Assembly (NCBI GenBank): GCA_024683255.1
Contig: JAIKYL010000043.1
Span: 1-43,211, forward strand
Direction: 5' to 3'
Length of the DNA: 43,211 bases
From: Bacteroidales bacterium
GTDB taxonomy: Bacteria > Bacteroidota > Bacteroidia > Bacteroidales > UBA932
The stretch's first letter is position 1. Each line of letters starts with the position of its first letter. The position numbers and the translations under genes were made by a program. The notes under the pieces are model-generated. The model was given only the letters and a program-made list of their open reading frames with translations, was not told where the DNA came from and did no database searches. This document shows, in pieces, positions 30,584 to 38,372 of this stretch.

Positions 30584-33231
30584 TATTTGCTCTCTTTAAG
30601 CTGCTTGAGTTTTGCTTCCAGCGTTTCTATCCTGGAAAGGGTATCGGCCTCCTTTTTGCGCTCGTTGTCAATGACGGCGGCCGGAGCGTTGTTCACAAAG
30701 CGCTCGTTGGACAGTTTTCCGCGGATGCCGGCCAGGAATTTCTGCTGGTATTCCAGGTCCTTTTGTGCTTTTTCAATCTCTTCCTGAACATTCACCATGC
30801 CGGTGAGCGGAATGCCCATTTCGGTGGTGCGGACAAGGAAGGCAGCGGCCTGTCCGTCGCCCAGATCCTGCACCAGTTCCACCTTTACACCGGCCATCTT
30901 TTCGATGAGCGGGATGCAGGGGAAAGAGCCGGCCTTGATCTTAAGCGAAAGCGCTTCCTTGGGGCCGATGTTCCGCTGATTGCGGATGCCGCGGACACCG
31001 TTTACCGTCTCCATGGCCAGGGCAAAGTTGTCCAGCACGGCCGCATCATACGGCTCGGCCTTAGGCGTGGGTGCATACATGATGGTCTCCCCTTCCTTGC
31101 GCTCTGCCAGGTCCTGCCACAGTTCTTCCGTAATGAAAGGCATCACCGGGTGAATGAGCTTGAGGAGGGCCTCAAAGAAGCCCAGGGTGGCCTTCTGGGT
31201 CTCCGAATCCACTGGCTGGCCGAAAGCAGGCTTGATGGCCTCCAGATAGGCCGAGCAGTAGTCGTCCCAGAAGAGTTTGTAAATGGTCATGAGGGCATCC
31301 GAGATGCGGAATTTGCTGTAATGGTCTTCCACCGTGCCGATGGTTTCCGAAAGCTTGGCGCGGAACCATTCCACGGCCACCTTCTGGGATTCCGTCTGGG
31401 GAATATCGGCCACCTGGAAACCTTTCACCAGGCGGTAGCTGTTCCAGATCTTGTTGCAGAACGCAGCGCCCTGCTTGATCTGGGCCTCATCGTAGAAGAT
31501 ATCGTTGCCGGCGCTGGAGCAAAGCAGCATGCCGATACGGACGGCGTCTGCGCCGTATTTCTCAATCAGGTCCAGCGGATTGGGGCTGTTGCCCAGGGTC
31601 TTACTCATCTTGCGGCCGATCTTGTCCCGCACGATGCCGGTGAAATACACGTTGGAGAAAGGTTCCTTGCCCATGAACTCCTCACCGGCCATAATCATAC
31701 GGGCCACCCAGAAGAAGATGATATCCGGGCCGGTGACCAGGTCGTTGGTGGGATAATAGTACGCCAGATCGGCATTGGGCTTGTGGTCCGGATGACCGGG
31801 CATTTCCGGGTCAAAGACGGAGATGGGCCAGAGCCAGGAACTGAACCAGGTGTCCAGTACATCCTCGTCCTGCTTAAGGTCTTCGGCCTTGATGGAAGGG
31901 TTGATAGCCTGTGCAGCCTTAAGTGCTGCTTCAGCTGTTGCCTCCACCACGTAAGAGCCGTCCGGCAGGTAATAGGCCGGGATACGCTGGCCCCACCAGA
32001 GCTGGCGGGAGATGCACCAGTCGCGGGCGTTCTCCATCCAGTGGCGATAGGTGTTCACGTATTTCTCCGGAATGAAGCGGGTGCGGCCGCATTCCACGGT
32101 TTCCAGGGCCATCTTGGCCAGCTGGTCCATCTTGAGGAACCATTGGGCGCTGAGCTTGGGCTCAATGACAGCGTCCGTACGCTCACTGTAACCCACGGGA
32201 GAGGTGTAATCTTCCACCTTCAGGAGATTGCCGGCTTCTTCCAGCATCTTGACAATCTTCTTTCGGGCCACAAAGCGGTCCTCACCTACCAGGATCTGTG
32301 CTTTCTCGTTCAGGCGGCCATGGTCGTCGATGATTTCCAGGACCGGGAGGTTGTGCCGAAGGCCGATCTCATAGTCGTGAACATCGTGTGCGGGCGTCAC
32401 TTTGAGGCAGCCGGTACCAAAGTCCATCTCCACATAATCGTCCTCAATTACGGGGATTTCGCGGTTGATTAGCGGGATGAGCACTTTCTTGCCCTTGAGC
32501 CAGAAATGACGCTCGTCCTTGGGATTAACGCAGATGGCGGCATCGGCCATGATGGTCTCCGGACGGGTGGTGGCAATTACCAGGTACTTGTCCGTGGGAT
32601 TGCCGTTGCCGTCCGAAATGAAGTATTTCAGATGATAGAAATGGCTCTGGGTGTCCTTGTGGATAACCTCATCATCACTCACGGCGGTGAGGGCCTCCGG
32701 ATCCCAGTTAACCATACGAACGCCCTTGTAGATCCAACCCTTCTTGTAGAAATACACAAAGGTATTGATAACCGCCTCACTGAGAGCCGGTTCCATGGTA
32801 AAGCGGGTACGGTCCCAGTCGCAGGAACAACCCAGCTTACGAAGCTGCTGCAGGATAATGCCGCCGTGCTCTTCCTTCCACTCCCAGGCGTGCTTAAGGA
32901 ATTCTTCCCGGCCGATTTCCTCCTTGGAGATGCCCATGGCTTTGAGCTTGGCCACCACCTTGCTTTCCGTAGCGATGGAGGCGTGGTCCGTTCCCGGCAC
33001 CCAGCAGGCGTTCTTCCCGTCCATACGTGCCTTGCGGATGAGCACGTCGTTGAGCGTATTGTTCAACACGTGCCCCATATGCAGGATACCCGTCACATTG
33101 GGCGGCGGAATCACTATGGTATAGGGTTCCTTCTCATTGGGCTCGCTGTGGAAACACTTGTGGTCCTGCCAGTACGCATACCACTTGTCTTCCACTTCCT
33201 TAGCACTGTATTTAGCAGCTAACTCTTTCAT
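30583..33231 (-). CDS. valS: Valyl-tRNA synthetase
   Basis: An 882-residue class I aminoacyl-tRNA synthetase that charges tRNA-Val. The HIGH-type motif is PPPNVTGILHMGH (HMGH at 51-54), and the KMSKS-type motif is GRKMSKTLGNS (~residue 541). A large editing CP1 domain lies between, and the C-terminal ~70 residues form the ValRS coiled coil (EIEKAQKDLEYQQ). The length is normal. It heads the leftward run to the dipeptidase. No T-box-like leader was seen; the upstream gap is a repeat array instead. Confidence 0.95.
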   Translation of the reverse strand: MKELAAKYSAKEVEDKWYAYWQDHKCFHSEPNEKEPYTIVIPPPNVTGILHMGHVLNNTLNDVLIRKARMDGKNACWVPGTDHASIATESKVVAKLKAMGISKEEIGREEFLKHAWEWKEEHGGIILQQLRKLGCSCDWDRTRFTMEPALSEAVINTFVYFYKKGWIYKGVRMVNWDPEALTAVSDDEVIHKDTQSHFYHLKYFISDGNGNPTDKYLVIATTRPETIMADAAICVNPKDERHFWLKGKKVLIPLINREIPVIEDDYVEMDFGTGCLKVTPAHDVHDYEIGLRHNLPVLEIIDDHGRLNEKAQILVGEDRFVARKKIVKMLEEAGNLLKVEDYTSPVGYSERTDAVIEPKLSAQWFLKMDQLAKMALETVECGRTRFIPEKYVNTYRHWMENARDWCISRQLWWGQRIPAYYLPDGSYVVEATAEAALKAAQAINPSIKAEDLKQDEDVLDTWFSSWLWPISVFDPEMPGHPDHKPNADLAYYYPTNDLVTGPDIIFFWVARMIMAGEEFMGKEPFSNVYFTGIVRDKIGRKMSKTLGNSPNPLDLIEKYGADAVRIGMLLCSSAGNDIFYDEAQIKQGAAFCNKIWNSYRLVKGFQVADIPQTESQKVAVEWFRAKLSETIGTVEDHYSKFRISDALMTIYKLFWDDYCSAYLEAIKPAFGQPVDSETQKATLGFFEALLKLIHPVMPFITEELWQDLAERKEGETIMYAPTPKAEPYDAAVLDNFALAMETVNGVRGIRNQRNIGPKEALSLKIKAGSFPCIPLIEKMAGVKVELVQDLGDGQAAAFLVRTTEMGIPLTGMVNVQEEIEKAQKDLEYQQKFLAGIRGKLSNERFVNNAPAAVIDNERKKEADTLSRIETLEAKLKQLKESK

Positions 33232-33247
33232 ATATCTGTTATCTTTT

Positions 33248-33411
33248 CGTCATTCCTAACTTTTCTATTCGTCATTCCCGGCTTGACCGGGAATCTCTTG
33301 CCCCTTTCGTCATTCCCGGCCTGACCGGGAATCTCTTGCCCCTTTCGTCATTCCCGGCCTGACCGGGAATCTCTTGCCCCTTTCGTCATTCCCGGCCTGA
33401 CCGGGAATCTC
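33248..33411. repeat. Tandem 38-bp palindromic (REP-like) repeat array
   Basis: Four full units start at 33271, 33309, 33347 and 33385, a constant 38-bp period. The 26-bp core begins GTCATTCCCGG and ends GGGAATCT, with stem ATTCCCGG / CCGGGAAT and loop CCTGA (CTTGA in the first unit); units 1-3 end in CTTGCCCCTTTC. A truncated copy (CGTCATTCC) lies at 33248. It occupies the gap between the higA stop and the valS start. The sequence type resembles widely occurring bacterial REP-like repeats. Confidence 0.88.
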
Positions 33412-33426
33412 ATAAATTTTACAAAT

Positions 33427-33915
33427 TTACTTCTTTTTTGTTTCAGTTGCAAGGGGCTCCGCCTCCCAGCCCAGGCGGGATGCCAGGCATTCCAACATGG
33501 CCAGATCTCCGGCTGGAATGGTAAGTTGGCAGGTAACTTTACTGCCATACTCCCCTGCCGGTTCTGCCAGGGCGGCAACGGGTTCTGCTTTTCCAAGATA
33601 ACCGGAAACCAGCAAATTGGTATGGATTTTCTTACGCTGGGTATCCGCGTTGTATTGCTCCTGCAGACGCACCCAGATGGATGAGGGAATCTCCGTGAGT
33701 CCACCGGCAATTTTATCTGCCAATGCGGGTGTAATGTTCCTTGCGCCATTGATGATGGCGCTTAAATGCGTTGCCTGCATTCCAATCTGCCGGGCAAAGT
33801 CTTTCTGCCTAATTCCTCTGGCCTTCAGCTCCTCCCCAAGTATGCTTCCCGGATGCACCGGGGTTGCCGGAGAAAGCCCGTTCATCAAGCTGTAGCTGTC
33901 ATTTTTTGTTCCCAT
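33427..33915 (-). CDS. higA: HigA-type antitoxin, XRE family
   Basis: A 162-residue antitoxin with the VapI/HigA helix-turn-helix: HPGSILGEELKARGIRQKDFARQIG (abbreviated; residues ~20-45) with the recognition helix around MQATHLSAIINGARNIT. The C-terminal part (~residues 85-162) is less conserved and would fold on or wrap the toxin. It should neutralise HigB and repress the operon. The gene starts 17 nt inside higB, consistent with coupling in a toxin-first higBA operon. Composition is lower in GC than nearby housekeeping genes, and the pair stands between repeats, consistent with lateral gain. ATG 33885 is an alternative start. Confidence 0.85.
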   Translation of the reverse strand: MGTKNDSYSLMNGLSPATPVHPGSILGEELKARGIRQKDFARQIGMQATHLSAIINGARNITPALADKIAGGLTEIPSSIWVRLQEQYNADTQRKKIHTNLLVSGYLGKAEPVAALAEPAGEYGSKVTCQLTIPAGDLAMLECLASRLGWEAEPLATETKKK

Positions 33916-34219
33916 AATGTGTATTGTCTATTTCTATCAAATCCACTCTTAACCCCTCTTCCAATTCCGTAAACAGCAGTCTGTGAACATACCGGTTAGA
34001 CAGCCTTACGGAAGTAATCCCGGAATACTGATAACGCAGCTGTTCATAATGAAGATAGCTGAACCCTTTCAGTTGCTCTATATTATCTGCCGCCATCATT
34101 GTGTTGACCGCACGGACAAAGCCACTATACAGTTCCCGGTTCTTTTCCACCTCACTATAGGTCTTATTCTTCCCCGTCAAGTACAGTTCACTTAGATCAT
34201 CTGACATCAACACTTTCAT
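33899..34219 (-). CDS. higB: HigB/RelE-type toxin
   Basis: A 106-residue toxin of the RelE/ParE superfamily as commonly found beside XRE antitoxins in Bacteroidales. Visible pattern: an N-terminal helix pair with ELYLTGKNKTYSEVEKN, then YLHYEQLRYQYSGITSVRL and RLLFTELEEGLRVDLIEIDNTHYG, the RelE-fold strands that carry the basic residues of the mRNA-cleavage site. It is expected to cut mRNA on the ribosome. It is the first gene of higBA, with a full promoter and an operator-like palindrome in the spacer. Confidence 0.83.
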   Translation of the reverse strand: MKVLMSDDLSELYLTGKNKTYSEVEKNRELYSGFVRAVNTMMAADNIEQLKGFSYLHYEQLRYQYSGITSVRLSNRYVHRLLFTELEEGLRVDLIEIDNTHYGNKK

Positions 34220-34235
34220 CTTTCAGTTCTTTCTG

Positions 34236-34267
34236 CAAATATACAAAGAATTACCGTAATTACCAAA
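34236..34267 (-). promoter_or_regulatory. higBA promoter with palindrome in the spacer
   Basis: TTTG (34264-34267), 20-bp spacer, TATATTTG (34236-34243). The spacer holds AATTAC-C-GTAATT (34249-34261), a 13-bp palindrome placed where HigA could block polymerase. Confidence 0.75.
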
Positions 34268-34288
34268 ATAGTTACAGGTGAAATTACA

Positions 34289-34375
34289 TTTTTTGCCGAA
34301 CGCCTGCGGGGAAGGGGCTTCGGCCGGTACGCTGGCAATAACCCCTTCCCCATCCGGCTAATGTTCGGCAAAAAA
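34289..34375. repeat. 87-bp nested palindrome between divergent promoters
   Basis: Perfect 13-bp terminal inverted repeats (TTTTTTGCCGAAC at 34289-34301; its complement at 34363-34375) enclose a second perfect 10-bp stem (GGGGAAGGGG at 34308-34317; CCCCTTCCCC at 34342-34351). It resembles a MITE-like or structured-RNA element; no target-site duplication is evident. Confidence 0.7.
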
Positions 34376-34407
34376 AAGAGCATTGGATGGATATGGCTAT
34401 ATTTGGT

Positions 34408-34439
34408 TTTGCGAATTTTACGTTTTTCCGTTAACTTTG
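34408..34439 (+). promoter_or_regulatory. Promoter of the DUF3467-kdsC-maf operon
   Basis: TTTG (34408-34411), 20-bp spacer, TAACTTTG (34432-34439); ATG at 34459. Confidence 0.8.
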
Positions 34440-34458
34440 CGAAGCAAAAACGTAGAAT

Positions 34459-34809
34459 ATGGACAATAACAATAACCAGCCCAAGCCGCAGAACCAGCTG
34501 AGCCTGGAACTGAATCCCCAGATTACCAAGGTTTCCTATTCCAACCTGGCCATCATCTCCCACTCCCGGAGCGAATTCATCATTGACTTTGCAGCCACCC
34601 TCCCCGGCCTGCCCAAGGCCCTCATCGGAGATCGCATCATCATGACCCCGGAGCACGCAAAACGCCTTATGAACGCCCTCTTTGACAACATTTCCAAGTA
34701 CGAGGCACAGAACGGCGTAATCGACCTCACAGGCGGCAAAGGGCCCCAGCCTGGCACAACCTTCAATCTGAATGACTTCGGCCCTCTGGGCGGCGGCAAC
34801 AAATCCTAA
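34459..34809 (+). CDS. DUF3467 family protein
   Basis: A 116-residue small protein of a family widespread in Bacteroidota and of unknown role. The N-terminus is a short Asn/Gln-rich tail, followed by a beta-rich core (YSNLAIISHSRSEFIIDFAA; RIIMTPEHAKRLMNALFDNISKYE) and a Gly-rich end. There is no signal peptide; it is cytoplasmic. It is the first gene of an operon: kdsC begins 3 nt after its stop and maf follows closely. Confidence 0.83.
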   Translation: MDNNNNQPKPQNQLSLELNPQITKVSYSNLAIISHSRSEFIIDFAATLPGLPKALIGDRIIMTPEHAKRLMNALFDNISKYEAQNGVIDLTGGKGPQPGTTFNLNDFGPLGGGNKS

Positions 34810-34812
34810 GGC

Positions 34813-35334
34813 ATGGATCTTAAGAAGATAAAGGCCTTTGCCTTTGACATTGACGGAGTGGCCACGGAAGGAACACTTCTGTGCATGCCGGACGGTGATT
34901 TCCTCAGGCTGTACGATGCCAAGGACGGCTTTGCCATCCGCATGGCCTGCATGAACGGCTACCATGTGGCCGTCATTACCGGCGGCAGTTCGGAAAGCAT
35001 CCGGAAACGCATGATTGCCAGCGGAATAAAACCGGAGGATGTGTTCCTGCACTGTCGGGACAAGATGGTGGAATTCCGCCAGTTCTGCGAGCGCTATAAC
35101 CTGCAGCCGGAAGAGGTGATGTACTTTGGGGACGATATCCCGGACGTGGAAGTGATGCAGGCCTGCGGCTGCGCCGTCTGCCCCGCCGATGCAGTTCCCG
35201 AAGCCCAGAAAGCGGCCGATTGGATAACAGAAGCTCCCGGCGGAAAAGGCTGCCTCCGGGAAGCCATAGAAAAGACCCTGAAGAAGCAGGGTAAATGGGT
35301 CTTCGACCCGGTTGTATACAAGCAAAAGTTTTAG
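34813..35334 (+). CDS. kdsC: KDO 8-phosphate phosphatase, HAD family
   Basis: A 173-residue HAD phosphatase of the compact C0 type that removes phosphate from 3-deoxy-D-manno-octulosonate 8-phosphate on the route to lipopolysaccharide KDO. The nucleophile motif is AFDIDGVATEG (D12, D14), motif II VITGGSSESIRKR (~residues 55-66), and motif III/IV GDDIPDVEVMQACG (~107-120). The size fits KdsC. No other KDO genes are in the window. Similarly sized HAD-C0 phosphatases for other sugar phosphates exist, so the substrate is a family-based inference. Confidence 0.82.
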   Translation: MDLKKIKAFAFDIDGVATEGTLLCMPDGDFLRLYDAKDGFAIRMACMNGYHVAVITGGSSESIRKRMIASGIKPEDVFLHCRDKMVEFRQFCERYNLQPEEVMYFGDDIPDVEVMQACGCAVCPADAVPEAQKAADWITEAPGGKGCLREAIEKTLKKQGKWVFDPVVYKQKF

Positions 35335-35338
35335 GCCG

Positions 35339-35938
35339 ATGAACCTTAACGGATGGCAAATCATCCTTGGCAGCAACTCCCCCAGACGGCGGGAGCTGCT
35401 GAAAGGGCTTGATATTGATTTTGAGGTAGATACAGGCAATAACTTCCAGGAACACTTCGGCCCGGAAGTCCCCTACGACCAGGTACCCCGCCTTATGTCC
35501 GAAGGCAAGTCCCTGGGCTTCCATCGGCCCCTGAAAGAGAAGGAAATCCTCATCACCGCGGACACCATGGTCATCCTTCCTCCGGACGGCAACAGGCCCG
35601 GAGAAATCCTGGGAAAACCCAAGGACCGGGAAGACGCCATCCGCATGCTCCGGGACCTCTCCGGAAGGGAGCATCACGTGACCACCGCCGTCACCCTCCG
35701 GAGCACCAAAAGACAGGAGACCTTTGACGTTACCACCGAGGTGTGGTTCAAGGCCCTATCGGATGAGGAAATCACTTATTACGTAGATACTTACAAGCCT
35801 TTTGACAAGGCCGGGGCCTATGCCATCCAGGAATGGATCGGCCATGCGGGCATCACCCGCATAGAAGGCTCCTATTTCAATGTGGTGGGCTTCCCTGTCC
35901 AGCGGGTCTACGAAGCCCTATTGCGATTTATCGGTTAA
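35339..35938 (+). CDS. maf: Maf family nucleoside triphosphate pyrophosphatase
   Basis: A 199-residue Maf protein that hydrolyses dTTP/UTP or modified nucleotides to monophosphates, a housecleaning function. Motifs: ILGSNSPRRRELLKGL (~8-23, phosphate-binding SxSPRR), ADTMVIL (~78), PKDREDAIRMLRDLSGREHHVTTAV (~95-119, abbreviated) and YAIQEWIGHAGITRIEGSYFNVVGFP near the C-terminus. ATG 35339 follows the kdsC stop by 4 bp; the in-frame ATG 27 bp earlier lies within kdsC. Its 3' end overlaps the convergent oxidoreductase by 11 bp. Confidence 0.92.
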   Translation: MNLNGWQIILGSNSPRRRELLKGLDIDFEVDTGNNFQEHFGPEVPYDQVPRLMSEGKSLGFHRPLKEKEILITADTMVILPPDGNRPGEILGKPKDREDAIRMLRDLSGREHHVTTAVTLRSTKRQETFDVTTEVWFKALSDEEITYYVDTYKPFDKAGAYAIQEWIGHAGITRIEGSYFNVVGFPVQRVYEALLRFIG

Positions 35939-37379
35939 CAAACTCCACGTCAAAATCCCGGCACAGATGCTGTACGGCTTTCCGGGCCGATACGGCAGCC
36001 GGAGGCAGTCCGCCCGAATAGGCGGTACGCTGTCCGGCGAAGTAGAGGCCCTTCTTATAACGGGACGGAGCGTTGTGGACGGCCTTTCCGGGCATCCAGT
36101 GAGTCATGTAACTGCCTTCGAAGGTATCGCAATAGCGCTCGTAGGTGAGCGGAGTGGCCAGATCGGTCACTTCTATATTTCCCTCAATCTCAGGAATATA
36201 GCGTTTAACCCGCTCTATGAAAGCCTGGATCACGGCTTCTTTCTTCTCATTGTAGCTTCCGTCCTCCTTGGCTGCCAGCCAGTAGCCATAGGACCAGCCG
36301 CCAAGCAGCGAAGTGATTACCGTACAGCCTTCCGGAGCATAATCCGTATTCCGGGAATAGTTATTCACTATGAGGAAGTTGTAACTGCGGCCGGCGGCCT
36401 CCAGCGGCGGGTCGAAGATCATCTGCATGCTCCGCGGGTAGGCCTGCAGATTGACCTTCAAACCAATGCCCAGGAACATGCAGTGCTCGGCCAGGATCTT
36501 CTTGCGCATCACTCGGGCCCAGCGGTCCTGCAGGGGCTCCTGGAACAGTTTGTCAATGGCCTTGCGGGCATCCATGGTTACTATCACGGCATCGGCACTG
36601 AGCTCCTCCGTATCGGTTTTTACCACATAGCTTCCGTCCGGCAGTTCCCGGATGGTTTCGGCCGGGGTACGGTAGCGGATTTCGCCGCCCAGGGAGGTAA
36701 CGGTATCGGCAATATTCTGCGCCATGCGGATTGATCCGCCATCCGGGTAACCGCTCTCCCCTTTCATGGCAAAGGTGCTGAGAGTGTATACGTAGGAAAG
36801 CGCATTCACCTCCGGGTCGCACACGGCATATAGGAGATTCCTCAAACGTTTGTCCTTCACGGGCTTAAGAAGCCTGTAGCCCGAAATGAGCATGAGGTAT
36901 GGCGTAAGCAGTACAGCCGGCAGCATCTGAACGTATTCCCACGGGTTGAAACGGCGCGGATTCCGACATTTCAAGCCCGGAAGATCCTGGATGGGCGTAT
37001 GGAAATGCCGGAAGCAGGATACGAAAAAACGAAGGCGCCTGAGGCCCGCTCCGTTGCCCAGTTTCTTAAGGTCCCGGAACAGTTCTATCGGCTCCCCTTT
37101 CCCGTCCATCAGGGTATAAATGGGGTCTTTAACGTAAACCGGATTGTTCTCCTGGAGTGCACCGGTCTCTTTCCATATTTCGTGGAGTGGGTTATCGGGA
37201 GCCGTGCCGATGAGCCAGTGGATACCACCCTCCATCAGGTAGCCCTTCCTTTTCCAGCTGGTGGATACGCCGCCGGGGTTGGCCGCCTTCTCCAGCACCA
37301 GTGTTTCAAAGCCCGACCGGCGGGCATAAACGGCCGATATCAGGCCGGAAATGCCGGCCCCTATAATAATCACTCTCAT
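35928..37379 (-). CDS. FAD-dependent oxidoreductase, phytoene desaturase/retinol saturase-like
   Basis: A 483-residue flavoprotein of the CrtI/RetSat type. The dinucleotide motif is VIIIGAGISGLISAVYARRSG (residues ~3-23, with VLEKAANPGG for the FAD ribose), and the C-terminal FAD motif is LYFAGQRTAYSGGLPPAA (~residue 455). Family members desaturate or saturate polyisoprenoid or fatty chains; the substrate here is unknown. ATG 37379 overlaps the TGA of the epimerase gene (ATGA), indicating a coupled two-gene operon. Confidence 0.85.
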   Translation of the reverse strand: MRVIIIGAGISGLISAVYARRSGFETLVLEKAANPGGVSTSWKRKGYLMEGGIHWLIGTAPDNPLHEIWKETGALQENNPVYVKDPIYTLMDGKGEPIELFRDLKKLGNGAGLRRLRFFVSCFRHFHTPIQDLPGLKCRNPRRFNPWEYVQMLPAVLLTPYLMLISGYRLLKPVKDKRLRNLLYAVCDPEVNALSYVYTLSTFAMKGESGYPDGGSIRMAQNIADTVTSLGGEIRYRTPAETIRELPDGSYVVKTDTEELSADAVIVTMDARKAIDKLFQEPLQDRWARVMRKKILAEHCMFLGIGLKVNLQAYPRSMQMIFDPPLEAAGRSYNFLIVNNYSRNTDYAPEGCTVITSLLGGWSYGYWLAAKEDGSYNEKKEAVIQAFIERVKRYIPEIEGNIEVTDLATPLTYERYCDTFEGSYMTHWMPGKAVHNAPSRYKKGLYFAGQRTAYSGGLPPAAVSARKAVQHLCRDFDVEFVNR

Positions 37380-38335
37380 TGGGATTCTCTCCATCTAAAG
37401 AAATCCGCAATCGCCTCTGATACAGGCGTTTGCGGTAAATTTAACTCATTTCTGGCCCGGGAGCAGTCATACCACTCCTCCACCAGCAGCTGATTAACAT
37501 TGTGGGAATAGAAGGAAACCTTGCAGCCCAGTTTCATAAGGAGGTCCCCCAACCAACCTGTCAGGTGAACCAGGCCGTCCGACAGGCAGAGGTAGCGCTG
37601 CCTGTACCCGCAAACCTGCGCCTGCAGGGCATAAAAGTCCCTCAGGGACAGAGACTCTCCGGTGAGGAGGTATCGGCCCTCCCCTTTCTCCAAGGCATTC
37701 ACAAGGGCCGTGGCGGCATCCCGCACGTGAAGGAAACTCTTGCCTCCCCGCGGACCCAGCATCAGGGGCTTGCGCCAGCCTGCCAGAAGCAGCTGTCCGG
37801 ATGAAGGCTTTGCATCAAAAGCCCCCACCAGGAAGCCCGGATTGGCCACCACAATCCGCTTTTCCGGATGCTCCTTTGCAAAGGCCTCCAGAGCCTCCTC
37901 CCCGGCCTTTTTGCTAAGGGCATAGGGAGAACGACCATACAGCGGGCCGATGGGAGCGGATTCGTCGGACAGATGCTCCTCAGTCCCGGAAGCAATTGTA
38001 TTGGCGGTACTTACATGTATCAGAACGGGAATATCCTTCTCCCGTATAACCTCTGAAAGCAGGACCGGAAGGTCCCGGTTCATGGGATAGAAGTCCTCCA
38101 CGCGGGGTAAGGTCATGTCCGTGGTTCCGGCGCAGTTAAGGATGGCACGGCAACCATCGGCCGCCTGCAGCAGCGTCCCCTTGTCCAGCACACTCCCCTT
38201 CACCACATCCAAACCGTCTACTTGCAGGGTTGACCTCACGAGCGCCCTGACCAGAATGCCCTTCTCCAATAGCAGATTCAGGACATTCCGCCCCAGCAGC
38301 CCGGTGGCCCCCAGCAGCAGTACAGGTTTTTCCAT
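37376..38335 (-). CDS. Extended SDR: NAD-dependent epimerase/dehydratase
   Basis: A 319-residue Rossmann protein of the extended short-chain dehydrogenase group. Motifs: GATGLLGRNV (residues 9-18, GxxGxxG) and the catalytic Tyr138-x3-Lys142 (YALSK). It resembles 3-beta-hydroxysteroid dehydrogenase/cinnamoyl-CoA reductase-like SDRs. Substrate unknown; the following CrtI-like flavoprotein suggests a shared lipid, polyprenoid or polyketide-like substrate. The start is ATG 38335, only 4 nt after a -7 box; it is back-to-back with mutY. Confidence 0.83.
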   Translation of the reverse strand: MEKPVLLLGATGLLGRNVLNLLLEKGILVRALVRSTLQVDGLDVVKGSVLDKGTLLQAADGCRAILNCAGTTDMTLPRVEDFYPMNRDLPVLLSEVIREKDIPVLIHVSTANTIASGTEEHLSDESAPIGPLYGRSPYALSKKAGEEALEAFAKEHPEKRIVVANPGFLVGAFDAKPSSGQLLLAGWRKPLMLGPRGGKSFLHVRDAATALVNALEKGEGRYLLTGESLSLRDFYALQAQVCGYRQRYLCLSDGLVHLTGWLGDLLMKLGCKVSFYSHNVNQLLVEEWYDCSRARNELNLPQTPVSEAIADFFRWRESQ

Positions 38336-38339
38336 GATA

Positions 38340-38367
38340 CAAAAATACGATTTTTTCCTTATTTTTG
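38340..38367. promoter_or_regulatory. Divergent double promoter, SDR gene / mutY
   Basis: The minus-strand -7 box TATTTTTG is at 38340-38347 and the plus-strand TATTTTTG at 38360-38367, with exactly 12 bp between. The SDR ATG is 4 nt and the mutY ATG 5 nt from their boxes. Confidence 0.65.
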
Positions 38368-38372
38368 TGTCT

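Noticed and set aside
30349..32472. Long open frame of ~700 codons on the plus strand opposite valS
   Set aside because: It mirrors the codon structure of valS, encodes no known domain and has no promoter. The same reasoning rejects the long frames opposite the ABC-F gene (27744-29429), the CNNM gene (40658-41935), tamL (4434-5579) and kdsC-DUF3467 (34216-35439).
33248..33411. Regularly spaced repeats as a CRISPR array
   Set aside because: The intervals between palindromic cores are only 12 bp and identical, there are no unique spacers, and no cas genes are present.
34289..34375. Bidirectional rho-independent terminator
   Set aside because: The T-tract precedes and the A-tract follows the stem on both strands, and no gene ends at this place.
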